A DNA stretch of 64,000 nt, from positions 124,001-188,000 of the forward strand of contig NZ_FYDX01000002.1 in assembly GCF_900187455.1 (NCBI RefSeq), written 5' to 3'. Below the pieces are notes generated by a model. It was not told the DNA's origin and did no database searches. It saw only the letters and a list, made by a program, of their open reading frames with translations. This document shows positions 1 to 7,228 of the stretch, piece after piece. The stretch is from Pseudomonas sp. Irchel 3E13. GTDB lineage: Bacteria; Pseudomonadota; Gammaproteobacteria; Pseudomonadales; Pseudomonadaceae. The translations under genes and the position numbers were made by a program. How positions within the stretch are numbered: position 1 is the first letter of the stretch; each line of letters starts with the position of its first letter.

Positions 1-540
1 CGGCTGGGTCAGGTTGCCATTGTTCAACGGCAGGCTGGTGACGCCCATTTTTCGCACAATGGAAACAGGACGCAGCGACTCGATGACATCGGTCGCGAAG
101 TTCGTCGGGACAAGCACACCGCCAGCCCCCGGAGTGACAACGCTGAGTGCCATGTGAACATCAGCGGGGAAGCCACCGTCCTTGGCCATCTGCGCGGCGG
201 TCTGCTGGTTGCCCTGGGCAGACGCCAACAGGCGTGCCATCTGGGCCATGCCAGTACCAGGCTTTGCCTTCTCGCTGAACGGACCGGAGATACTGCCTGG
301 TGGGCTGGTTGCGCCCTGGGCCGACTCATTGACAGGTACCGCGCTGGCCGCAGCCAGTTGCTCCGCCGACTCGGCGCGCTTGATTTTGGCGGTCAGGTCA
401 TGGACCTGGGCTTCCAGGGTGGTGAACTGCTGCAACTGCTCGGCGGACAAGCTCCCGCCATCGGCCTCAATCTTTGCCAGCGCCTGCACCTGGGCAACCA
501 GGCCGGCGCGTTCGTTACGCATCTGAAGTACAAGGGACAT
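1..540 (-). CDS. Phage major capsid protein, HK97 family (N-terminal part)
   Basis: The frame stays open from an ATG with a GGAGG ribosome site eight bases upstream and runs off the window edge, giving the first 180 residues. The start MSLVLQMRNERA is followed by a charged, helical delta-like scaffold region to about residue 70, a Ser/Pro/Gly-rich linker, and then a stretch containing VLVPTNFATDVIESLRP, which resembles the N-arm of HK97-fold capsid proteins. The S49 protease gene lies just upstream in the same direction, as expected for a head module in which the protease trims the scaffold region. The missing C-terminus carries most of the fold. Confidence 0.85.
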   Translation of the reverse strand, partial: MSLVLQMRNERAGLVAQVQALAKIEADGGSLSAEQLQQFTTLEAQVHDLTAKIKRAESAEQLAAASAVPVNESAQGATSPPGSISGPFSEKAKPGTGMAQMARLLASAQGNQQTAAQMAKDGGFPADVHMALSVVTPGAGGVLVPTNFATDVIESLRPVSIVRKMGVTSLPLNNGNLTQP

Positions 541-555
541 GCTGCCTCCAAGGCA

Positions 556-579
556 TAAAAAAACCCGCTCAGGGCGGGT
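556..579 (-). terminator. Hairpin with T-tract between protease and capsid genes
   Basis: On the minus strand a six-pair stem ACCCGC/GCGGGT with a five-base loop is followed by seven Ts. It sits in the 65-base gap between the protease stop and the capsid start. It looks like a weak intrinsic terminator or mRNA-processing hairpin; under late antitermination it may simply adjust capsid expression. Confidence 0.5.
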
Positions 580-605
580 CAGGATTCGTTTGATAAGAGG
601 GTGGT

Positions 606-1553
606 TCAGGTCAGCGATTGCATCGCCAGGGCTGCTGCGCGCACGCTGATACGGCTCGACTGGCGTGTTGCACGGTTCTGCGCCACAGCACGCGACAACT
701 CATCGACAGCGTGTTGCGGGCTCTGAAGTCGATCAGCAAGCCCAGCGTTGATTGCGCCCTGGCCGCGGTACAAGCCGGCCTCCGTGGCAATCACCTTGGC
801 CACCGGCATACCGCGATACTCGGCGACCGAGTTGACGAACATCTGGTAGCTCTCCTGCACCAGCTCGTTGAGGAAAGCCAAGGACTGCTCCGTAATGGGT
901 TCGTGGGGGGACAGGTCGTTCTTGTGCGCCCCGGCGAACACCGTAGTCACCTTGACGCCCATCCCCTCTTCCATCTTTGAGCGGTCCATGTGGCTCGCAA
1001 TGACACCAATCGAACCGACCCCGCTGGTGCGACTCACAACCAACTCGCTGCAAGCGGATCCGATCAAGTAGCCACCGCTGTAGGCCATGTAGTTGACCAG
1101 GCCGGTGATGGGCTTCTGCGCTGTCATTGCACGGATATCATCGGCCAGTTCGAAAGCGCCGACGGCTGACCCGCCAGGACTGTCGATATCCAGAACGATG
1201 CGTTCGACCAGAGGGTCGGCAACCGCGCGCTGCAGCTGCGAGCGGAGCCCTTCGTAACTGGTCATGGTCTCGCACGCATTGATGTGGCTACCACGGCTGA
1301 CCAGGACACCACTCACCGGGATAACCTCGACCCCGGTCTGAGCAATCGCGTTGCGGCGTTGCTCGTCGGCGATCGCAACCCGGTCGATGGGGTCGTCGTC
1401 CTTCCAGAGCTGGGCCGAGCCGCCGCCCAGGTTGATGATGTTGAGGCTCATAGTCTGGTTGGCCCAGCGCACGCCCAGGTCGAGCATGTCGGGGGTAACC
1501 AACAGCGGCTGGTTGAACAGCAGGCTGGATGCCCGCAGGTATTGCTTACTCAT
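606..1553 (-). CDS. S49 (SppA-like) head maturation protease
   Basis: A 315-residue serine peptidase of the S49/ClpP-like fold. The IDSPGGS segment near residue 123 and the nucleophile region YMAYSGGYLIG near residue 157 are the family signatures; the following SGVGSIGVI segment and a conserved Lys downstream fit the Ser-Lys dyad of SppA-type enzymes. In phages this class cleaves scaffold and capsid precursors during head maturation. The start overlaps the portal stop as ATGA, implying translational coupling, and the capsid gene follows. Confidence 0.88.
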   Translation of the reverse strand: MSKQYLRASSLLFNQPLLVTPDMLDLGVRWANQTMSLNIINLGGGSAQLWKDDDPIDRVAIADEQRRNAIAQTGVEVIPVSGVLVSRGSHINACETMTSYEGLRSQLQRAVADPLVERIVLDIDSPGGSAVGAFELADDIRAMTAQKPITGLVNYMAYSGGYLIGSACSELVVSRTSGVGSIGVIASHMDRSKMEEGMGVKVTTVFAGAHKNDLSPHEPITEQSLAFLNELVQESYQMFVNSVAEYRGMPVAKVIATEAGLYRGQGAINAGLADRLQSPQHAVDELSRAVAQNRATRQSSRISVRAAALAMQSLT

Positions 1554-2818
1554 TGGGCAAGGATCCTCCCGATCTCTGCGTGCTGCAGTTCCAGCTGGGC
1601 GCGCACCGTGGGGTTGTTCAGGTCGGGCTGCTTGCCTGCGTCGACCATGTTGAGGGGCTGTAGGTAGATATCACCGCCCTGTACCGGAGGCATGTTCTCC
1701 AGGCGCCGTATGTCGTTCACGCTCAGCCAGCCCCACTGGCGACCAATCGCGTAGGCCTCGTAGCGACTCTTCTGGTCACCACGGAGCAGGCCCGACAGGT
1801 TGAACTCGATGAAGTGGGTCCGTCGGTCCTTCGGCAGCAGGAAGTCACGCATCATCGCCTGCTCATGGCGCTTCACCCAGGGCAGCAGAGCGAACACCAC
1901 GAACTGGATCATCAGCTGCTCAAGCGTGTTGTAGTTCGACTTCTCCAGGTCATTGACCATGGGCAACGGGATCTTGTATATCCGCGCGATGTCCAGACCG
2001 GTCAGCTTCATGATGCCGACGATCTCAGCGTCAACGTTGGACATGGACACCGGCTTGAAGGTCATCCCCTCTTGCAGCAGCGCGACCTTCTTCGCGTTGT
2101 CCATGCCGCCGAACTTCTGGCCCCACTGATCGACGATCTTGTCGACAGTGCCCTGATCCTTGATCGCGGGCGCCTCGCGGGGGCGCTCGATCACGCCGGA
2201 CACGGCCACGCCGTTGGCGAAGCTCTTGCCGGTGTACTGACGAACCGCCTGGGTAAGGCCGATTGCATCAGCGTGCAGCTCGATCGGAGACAGGCCGACG
2301 TAGGGGTTGGTGCCGAACCACCGGACGTGATGAACCATCCGCATCGGCACCGCCTCTCCACCACCAATCCGGTAGTAAGGCATCAGGTCCCCCCCTTTCA
2401 GCACCTGCACATGCTCCGGCTTCAGGGCCCACAGCGAGATGACGTTGCCGTCCTCACGGCGATCAATGAAGCTGAATGCGTTCCCCCGCAGACCGGCTGC
2501 ACCTTGGTGCCGCTCCATGTACTCGCAAGGTGTTTGGAACGGGTTGGGCTGATAGCGCAGTACGTCGTAGAGGGGGTGATTAATGGCCGCCTCCCGCTGT
2601 CCTTTATCCTTGCGCTCGAACAGCTCCAGCGGCAGTTGCGCCACGGTTTCAGCCAGCAGCGTGACGCAGTTCTGCAAGATGGGTAGAGCAAGGGCGCTTT
2701 CCGGGGTAACAGCAACGCCTGCCGAACTACGCCCTCGGCCTATCAAGCCGCGCCAGAACCCGTTGTCCGGGTTGGTCAACGTGCCCGCGCCCGAGGCGCG
2801 TAGACTGGAAAAGAACAT
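1550..2818 (-). CDS. Phage portal protein, HK97 family
   Basis: A 422-residue portal protein forming the dodecameric ring at the DNA-entry vertex. Recognisable family segments include the N-terminal VTPESALALPILQNCVTLLA, the region PLYDVLRYQPNPFQTPCEY, and the C-terminal part describing an RRLENMPPVQGGD-type ending. The start MFFSSLRASG was chosen over longer in-frame options because an AAGGGGG ribosome site precedes it and it begins two bases after the stop of the upstream small membrane protein. It lies between terminase and protease, as in HK97-type modules. Confidence 0.9.
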   Translation of the reverse strand: MFFSSLRASGAGTLTNPDNGFWRGLIGRGRSSAGVAVTPESALALPILQNCVTLLAETVAQLPLELFERKDKGQREAAINHPLYDVLRYQPNPFQTPCEYMERHQGAAGLRGNAFSFIDRREDGNVISLWALKPEHVQVLKGGDLMPYYRIGGGEAVPMRMVHHVRWFGTNPYVGLSPIELHADAIGLTQAVRQYTGKSFANGVAVSGVIERPREAPAIKDQGTVDKIVDQWGQKFGGMDNAKKVALLQEGMTFKPVSMSNVDAEIVGIMKLTGLDIARIYKIPLPMVNDLEKSNYNTLEQLMIQFVVFALLPWVKRHEQAMMRDFLLPKDRRTHFIEFNLSGLLRGDQKSRYEAYAIGRQWGWLSVNDIRRLENMPPVQGGDIYLQPLNMVDAGKQPDLNNPTVRAQLELQHAEIGRILAQ

Positions 2819-2820
2819 AC

Positions 2821-2997
2821 TCAGCCCCCTTCCCTTGCTATCTGGTGCGCAGCCGCCTGATCGGCCAACTTGGCCCAGACCAGCAAACCCACCCCCGCGA
2901 CGATGAACGCGGCAGGTCGATGCACCATCCAGACGCCGGCGATCAGCAGCGCGAAGCCCAGCAGGCCCGCCACCCACGACGCGATAATCAACTTCAT
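2821..2997 (-). CDS. Small phage membrane protein between terminase and portal
   Basis: A 58-residue protein starting MKLIIASWVAGLLGF. Two hydrophobic segments, about residues 4-24 and 29-42, are separated by the short polar turn HRP and followed by a charged tail. Its ATG overlaps the terminase stop as ATGA and its stop is two bases before the portal start, so it is embedded in the head operon by translational coupling. The function is unknown; the position and coupling argue that it is a real gene and the hydropathy argues for the inner membrane. Confidence 0.75.
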   Translation of the reverse strand: MKLIIASWVAGLLGFALLIAGVWMVHRPAAFIVAGVGLLVWAKLADQAAAHQIAREGG

Positions 2998-4826
2998 ATA
3001 CCTACCCCTTCGTCGTAAATCGACGTGCCTGATGCCTCGGAAATGTCGCTGCTGATGCCGACCGCCATCACGGCCGCGACAATGCCGTCGATACGGCCCG
3101 TGGCTTTGGATTTGTCTACCTTCCGGTTGTTGGCTGGGTCGAAGACGATCACTGCGTTGCCGGCGTTCCAGGTCATCACCGGGTTGTCGTCGTGCAGCAG
3201 GGTCTCGACCACCTCGGTGACCGTGGTGACCTCCGACACAACCTCGTAGTCGTCTGGATCCAGCTCGATGACATCCTCTGGCTCGACCTTGCGCCCCAGC
3301 AGGCGCCGCTCGAACTCGTCCACTGCTGGGCCCATGTCCTTGAAGCCCTGACCGAAGGGCTTGAGTTCGGGCAGCGTGATGCCGTTGTCGGTCATCAGTT
3401 GCAGCAAGTCCTCGATCCGCCAGCGGTCATATGCGATCCGCCGCACGTCGAAGAAATCGCAGATCGTCTGCAGGCGCCGAAGCACATGCAGTTTGCTGAT
3501 GGCTCGTCCTGGTGTGGTCTCCAGGTGGCGCTCCTTTACCCATTGCAGGTAGGGCACGCGGTCACGCTTCTCTCGTCCCGACAAGTCATCGTCGGGGATC
3601 CAGAAGTACGACAGCGAGCGCCAGTGCGGGTCATAGGGCATGGGACTGAACATCAGCACAAACGCCGTCAGGTCCGTGGTACTCGACAAGTCCAGCCCGC
3701 CGACGCATGGCCGGTTGCGTAGAACGCGCATCGGCACCCGCTCGGCTGCGCCACGCCAGATCTCCCACGACAGCCATGGCGATGTCGCCTGCGTCCACTC
3801 GCAGAAGTTCAGGCGCCTGACCACGGCTTCTTTCGCCGGCAGCCCCTTGGCTTCGGCCACCTGCTCCCGCAGGTACTTGCGACCGGGGATGCCGTCGGTT
3901 TGCCCCTCAAGAATGAAGTCCAGGGAAGGGTTCACCTTCGGCCAGCACGCCTCGTCCTTGAACGGGTCTTCACCTTTGTCCAGCGAGCAAATGAAGGCGA
4001 AGAACGCATCGTTCTGCTCCTTGCCTTCGCAGATCCGCACGCCCAGGTCGTGATATTGGCCACACACCGAGCCCTTGTCGGAGCCACTGTTCGTGATCAT
4101 CACGATCAAGGCACGACGCCGAAACTTGGTGCCGGCCCGCATCATGTTCACTGCGCTGGCCGTCTTGTGCTCGTGCAGCTCGTCGATCAGCGCCACATGG
4201 GGCCGAGGGCCGGACTGGCCGTCGTCGGAGCTGATCGGGCGGAAAAAGCTGTTGGTCGCGGGATAGAAGAGGTTCCACACCTTTTCATCCCGTCCAGACT
4301 GCACCAGGCGCCCGGCAAGGTGAGGCGCCATGTTCACCATCGCGACCGCATCGCGGAACAGGATCTGCGCCTGGTCCTTCTTGGTAGCCGCCGCATAGAC
4401 CTCTGCCCGCTGCTCGCCATCAGCAACCAGGCCATAGAGGCCGATCCCGCCGACCAGGGGCGACTTGCCAGAGCCCTTTCCGGTTTCGATATATGCCTGT
4501 CGGAACCGGCGATAGCCATCGTCGGTGTACCAGCCGAAAAGGCTACCCACGATGAACGCCTGCCACGGAGCAAGGCGAAACGGCAGCCCTTCGAAGTCGC
4601 CGCCGTTCAGGCGCAGCACATCCTCGAAGAAGCCGATGGCACGCTCTGCCGCTTCGGCATTCCAGATCAACCCGCGATCGTGTCCGCGATCCAGATCCAG
4701 CAGATGGCGGCGGGCTGCGTTGCGAACGTCAGGCCCGGCGACGATTGAACCGGACAACACCTGATCAGCGAAGGCCCTTACCCGGCAGTCAGTTGAAATA
4801 CTTGTCGGCAGCGTCTCGTCCTGCAT
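2994..4826 (-). CDS. Terminase large subunit
   Basis: A 610-residue packaging motor. The ATPase domain has a Walker A loop GKGSGKS at residues 116-122 and a Walker B segment VALIDE at 211-216. The C-terminal RNase H-like nuclease starts near GGLDLSSTTD, residues 376-385, with Asp379 and Asp385 as likely metal ligands. It cuts concatemeric genomes and pumps DNA through the portal. It overlaps the small-subunit gene by 38 bases and is followed by the coupled small membrane protein and portal. The sequence is of the Terminase_1/HK97-like class. Confidence 0.93.
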   Translation of the reverse strand: MQDETLPTSISTDCRVRAFADQVLSGSIVAGPDVRNAARRHLLDLDRGHDRGLIWNAEAAERAIGFFEDVLRLNGGDFEGLPFRLAPWQAFIVGSLFGWYTDDGYRRFRQAYIETGKGSGKSPLVGGIGLYGLVADGEQRAEVYAAATKKDQAQILFRDAVAMVNMAPHLAGRLVQSGRDEKVWNLFYPATNSFFRPISSDDGQSGPRPHVALIDELHEHKTASAVNMMRAGTKFRRRALIVMITNSGSDKGSVCGQYHDLGVRICEGKEQNDAFFAFICSLDKGEDPFKDEACWPKVNPSLDFILEGQTDGIPGRKYLREQVAEAKGLPAKEAVVRRLNFCEWTQATSPWLSWEIWRGAAERVPMRVLRNRPCVGGLDLSSTTDLTAFVLMFSPMPYDPHWRSLSYFWIPDDDLSGREKRDRVPYLQWVKERHLETTPGRAISKLHVLRRLQTICDFFDVRRIAYDRWRIEDLLQLMTDNGITLPELKPFGQGFKDMGPAVDEFERRLLGRKVEPEDVIELDPDDYEVVSEVTTVTEVVETLLHDDNPVMTWNAGNAVIVFDPANNRKVDKSKATGRIDGIVAAVMAVGISSDISEASGTSIYDEGVGI

Positions 4827-5322
4827 GTGGGAACAACTCTCCTTGCGCCGCCGGGGCGGCTCTCATGTTCCGGCGCGCCAGGGGAGATAACCCGAACTGA
4901 GCACCCGCAGCGTTCGCGCGCTTCTCGGCGTCGTTGGCCAGCTGCCGCAGCACGTGAGTCTGCTGGGCACCGGTCTTGAAGGTCTGAACCTCACCGCCCA
5001 GCCCATCGAGCGATGCAGCGTTGCGCTCGGCAATCAGCCGCTGGAAGCGCAACCAGTCAGCATATGCCTGGCAGTATGTGGCAAGCGCCATCTGGTCGAG
5101 CCGCGACACCCAGCCCAGAGCCAACAGCGCCTCGGTGATCCGCGTCCACTCGACAGCCGCGTCCCCGGTGATGAAGTCCGGCATGGGCGGCACGCCCACC
5201 GGCACCGCCGGATCTTTGATTTCGTTCATCAGCTGTGCAGGCGAGAGCTTGCTGCGGTTGCCGCTGAGCAGATGCACCGACGCGGGCAGTCCAGGCCGCC
5301 CGGAGTTACCGTTTCCGGCCAT
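4789..5322 (-). CDS. Terminase small subunit, P27 family
   Basis: A 177-residue protein with the P27-family layout: a glycine-rich start (MAGNGNSGRPGLP), a short segment with VHLLSGNRSK, a PPMPDFITGDAAVEW motif near residue 45, a helical body with an LDQMALATYCQAYADW helix, and a C-terminal SPLARRNM region. It recognises the phage DNA for packaging and recruits the large subunit, whose gene starts before this one ends. Confidence 0.88.
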   Translation of the reverse strand: MAGNGNSGRPGLPASVHLLSGNRSKLSPAQLMNEIKDPAVPVGVPPMPDFITGDAAVEWTRITEALLALGWVSRLDQMALATYCQAYADWLRFQRLIAERNAASLDGLGGEVQTFKTGAQQTHVLRQLANDAEKRANAAGAQFGLSPLARRNMRAAPAAQGELFPHAGRDAADKYFN

Positions 5323-5471
5323 GGAAACCTCCTATGTCTGATACCCCCCCTCCCTCATTTTTCCCGGTTTTGCACACGGAGGTGGGCGAGCGGTCACGGA
5401 AGAAGGCGAGGAAAAGTGTTTTACCCCCCCTACCCCGGCAGAGCAGGACCGGAGGGGCGGCCAGGCGCAGG

Positions 5472-5837
5472 TCAGCGCCGGTTCCAGTGATGGTTCGGAT
5501 CGAGCGGGACGCCAGATGCAGTGCACCCGGCAATCCTCCCGCTGCGCTCCAGCCGTTGCTTCACCGAGTCGTGACACAGCTTGCAGAGGGGTTGCCAATT
5601 GTCCTTGTCCCAGAACAGCTTCCAGGCATGCCGTAACTGTTCGGCATCGGCGCTTTCCTTGGCCTCGTTCAAACGCGGCGCAACCTTGTGGTCCACCACC
5701 GATGCAGCAACAGGACGGCGATCTGTCGAGCACATCGAACAGAAGGGATTGGCTGCGAGGAACACTTCACGCGCCTGCCGCCAGCGGTAACCGTACCCGC
5801 GTGAAGCACTGTTTCCCCGCCGGTCATCACCCTTCAT
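5472..5837 (-). CDS. HNH endonuclease, head-packaging associated
   Basis: A 121-residue HNH nuclease. CSMC near residue 43, the VDHKV histidine motif, and the later WQPLCKLCHDSVKQR segment give the zinc-binding CxxC pairs and the H-N-H metal site. HNH proteins of this size next to terminase genes are common in HK97-like phages, where they assist terminase at cos sites. The start MKGDDRRG lies inside the end of the upstream holin gene (11-base overlap); no strong ribosome site is seen, so expression probably depends on coupling. Confidence 0.87.
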   Translation of the reverse strand: MKGDDRRGNSASRGYGYRWRQAREVFLAANPFCSMCSTDRRPVAASVVDHKVAPRLNEAKESADAEQLRHAWKLFWDKDNWQPLCKLCHDSVKQRLERSGRIAGCTASGVPLDPNHHWNRR

Positions 5838-6168
5838 TGCGCGACGATGGCAGATCACAAACACCAATCCGCTTGGCAGTCCAACGCTCGTAGAGGTTGA
5901 TTGCCACATCAGCGCCCGCCACCGCACTCAAACAACCAAACGCTGACGCCGCCCAGAGCGATGCACCCAGCGAGTACAACAGCATGATGGTCGACAGGCC
6001 GCACACGATGCAGGCTCCCGACCGCAGCAGGATCCGACGTACCAGCGCCCAGCCGCTGTAGCCGGCCTTGTCCGCACGCCACATCTCCCCTGACACACCA
6101 CCGACCAGGGAAAGCAGGATCACCATCCACAGCGGCATTTCGATTAAGGCTTGTTGCTCATTGGTCAT
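5827..6168 (-). CDS. Phage holin, LydA-like
   Basis: A 113-residue protein starting MTNEQQALIEMPLW with three hydrophobic segments (about 11-30, 48-68 and 72-90) and a charged C-terminal tail, the layout of LydA-type class I holins. It would form the inner-membrane lesions that time lysis. The start was chosen because GAGGA lies six bases upstream. It is the first gene after the terminator-like hairpin that follows the Q-like regulator, fitting the first late gene. No endolysin gene is seen beside it, so lysis genes may be split and continue outside the window. Confidence 0.75.
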   Translation of the reverse strand: MTNEQQALIEMPLWMVILLSLVGGVSGEMWRADKAGYSGWALVRRILLRSGACIVCGLSTIMLLYSLGASLWAASAFGCLSAVAGADVAINLYERWTAKRIGVCDLPSSRNEG

Positions 6169-6199
6169 ACGGTCCTCGCAGGTCAGAAAGCACAGCGCC

Positions 6200-6229
6200 A
6201 GAAACAGAAAACCCCGCCGGGTGGCAGGG
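6200..6229 (-). terminator. Intrinsic terminator upstream of holin (tR'-like)
   Basis: On the minus strand CCCTGCC and GGCGGGG form a seven-pair stem (one U-G) with an ACCC loop, followed by TTTTCTGTTTC. It lies 32 bases before the holin start and 129 bases after the late-regulator stop, the place where lambdoid phages put the terminator that Q-type proteins override. Confidence 0.65.
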
Positions 6230-6357
6230 TTCTCGATGGGTTGCACAACACAGTGCTTGGGGGAGCGCCTAAGCGCAGTTTTGATATCGTGGGGCCTTTT
6301 TACATGCCACCGGAAAAACCGAAAAGGGGGTGTTTTCGGTTCGTCGCAATGTGGCAG

Positions 6358-6903
6358 CTATGTAGCATCGATGTTGCACGCAAGTCGCATAGTGACCCGA
6401 CGAACGGTATGTTGCTTAACCCTGCCAGCCCTCGCCGCCAAGATCGCAAACACCTGAAGGTGCAGTGCTTTAACCCAATTCCGATAGGTGCGGTCCGCGC
6501 TCTCAGCCAGGCCAACCTCGCGCATCTGCTCTCGCACGGGCACCCCATGCAGGTAACGAAGGCGTGCCAGCTTCGCCAGGACCGCACCGCGCTTGTCACG
6601 TCGGTCCAACTCAGCCACGGCGGCGTCTACCTCGGCAGCAGAGTGATTGAGGCCAGCACCTGCTATCAAGATTCGTGACCCGGAGGATCCACCACGCGGG
6701 GCAGCACCCTTCCATTCCATGATTGTCCCCATCTGGCTGCCCATGCTGGAACCAAGCCCCAGTCGAGCGCACTGCTCACCCCAGTGTTGCATCAGCTCAT
6801 GAACCAAGCGCAGGCGCTCGGCCGGCTCCAGCAGCTCCGCCATTTCGATGCGATGGGCAGTAAGCCGGGAGGCCAACACGAACTGCATTTCGTCCTTGTT
6901 CAT
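6358..6903 (-). CDS. Q-like late antiterminator candidate
   Basis: A 181-residue protein starting MNKDEMQFVLASR; GGGAGG lies six bases before the ATG. The N-terminal half is helical with a WGEQCARLGLGSS segment, then a Gly/Ser-rich stretch. The C-terminal half, from about residue 95, has helices ending in a helix-turn-helix-like RYLHGVPVREQMREVGL followed by a basic segment. This resembles phage antitermination Q (phi21-type) proteins in layout, and its place between replication and lysis genes supports a late-regulator role. The family assignment is from pattern memory and could be wrong; a DUF of unknown function is the alternative. Confidence 0.55.
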   Translation of the reverse strand: MNKDEMQFVLASRLTAHRIEMAELLEPAERLRLVHELMQHWGEQCARLGLGSSMGSQMGTIMEWKGAAPRGGSSGSRILIAGAGLNHSAAEVDAAVAELDRRDKRGAVLAKLARLRYLHGVPVREQMREVGLAESADRTYRNWVKALHLQVFAILAARAGRVKQHTVRRVTMRLACNIDAT

Positions 6904-7228
6904 TGCGAACCTCCCAAAACCTGAACCCAACACACACTTGGCTTACCCAACACAAACCCAACACAGCTAAAGCTCAATGAAATCAATGGATTAATTAGGT
7001 ATGTGTTGAGTGTGTTGGGTGTGTTGGGTTTTTCAGCCCTCGCATAGAGAATTTTATCCCGCTGGATAGTGCCCCGAAAAAAATCGCGCACGCGCGCGCG
7101 CGCGCACAAACCCAACACACCCAACACAACACCCCTGCACGCCACAGTTTCCGGGCCCCTAATGTGTGTTGGCTTACCAAATCGACCCCAACACAAACCC
7201 AACACACCCAACACACTTTCAGTCGTAT
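6904..7228. repeat. Repeat-rich intergenic region with CCCAACACA units
   Basis: This 325-base gap between the late regulator and the primase-helicase carries many copies of CCCAACAC or its complement. A TTGGCTTACC-containing module occurs near both ends (about 6938 and 7168). An AT-rich stretch with TTAATTA lies near 6990, and a tract of strictly alternating pyrimidine and purine (mostly CG) spans 7085-7107. Open frames across it translate to low-complexity peptides and are not believable genes. It could be a replication origin with iterons, a regulatory region or slippage-driven sequence. Confidence 0.7.
7012..7127. repeat. Perfect 20-base inverted repeat around an alternating CG tract
   Basis: The arm at 7012-7031 is the exact reverse complement of the arm at 7108-7127, with 76 bases between them. 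The right arm directly abuts the alternating purine-pyrimidine tract. A third copy of the right-arm sequence lies at 7195-7214. Confidence 0.8.
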
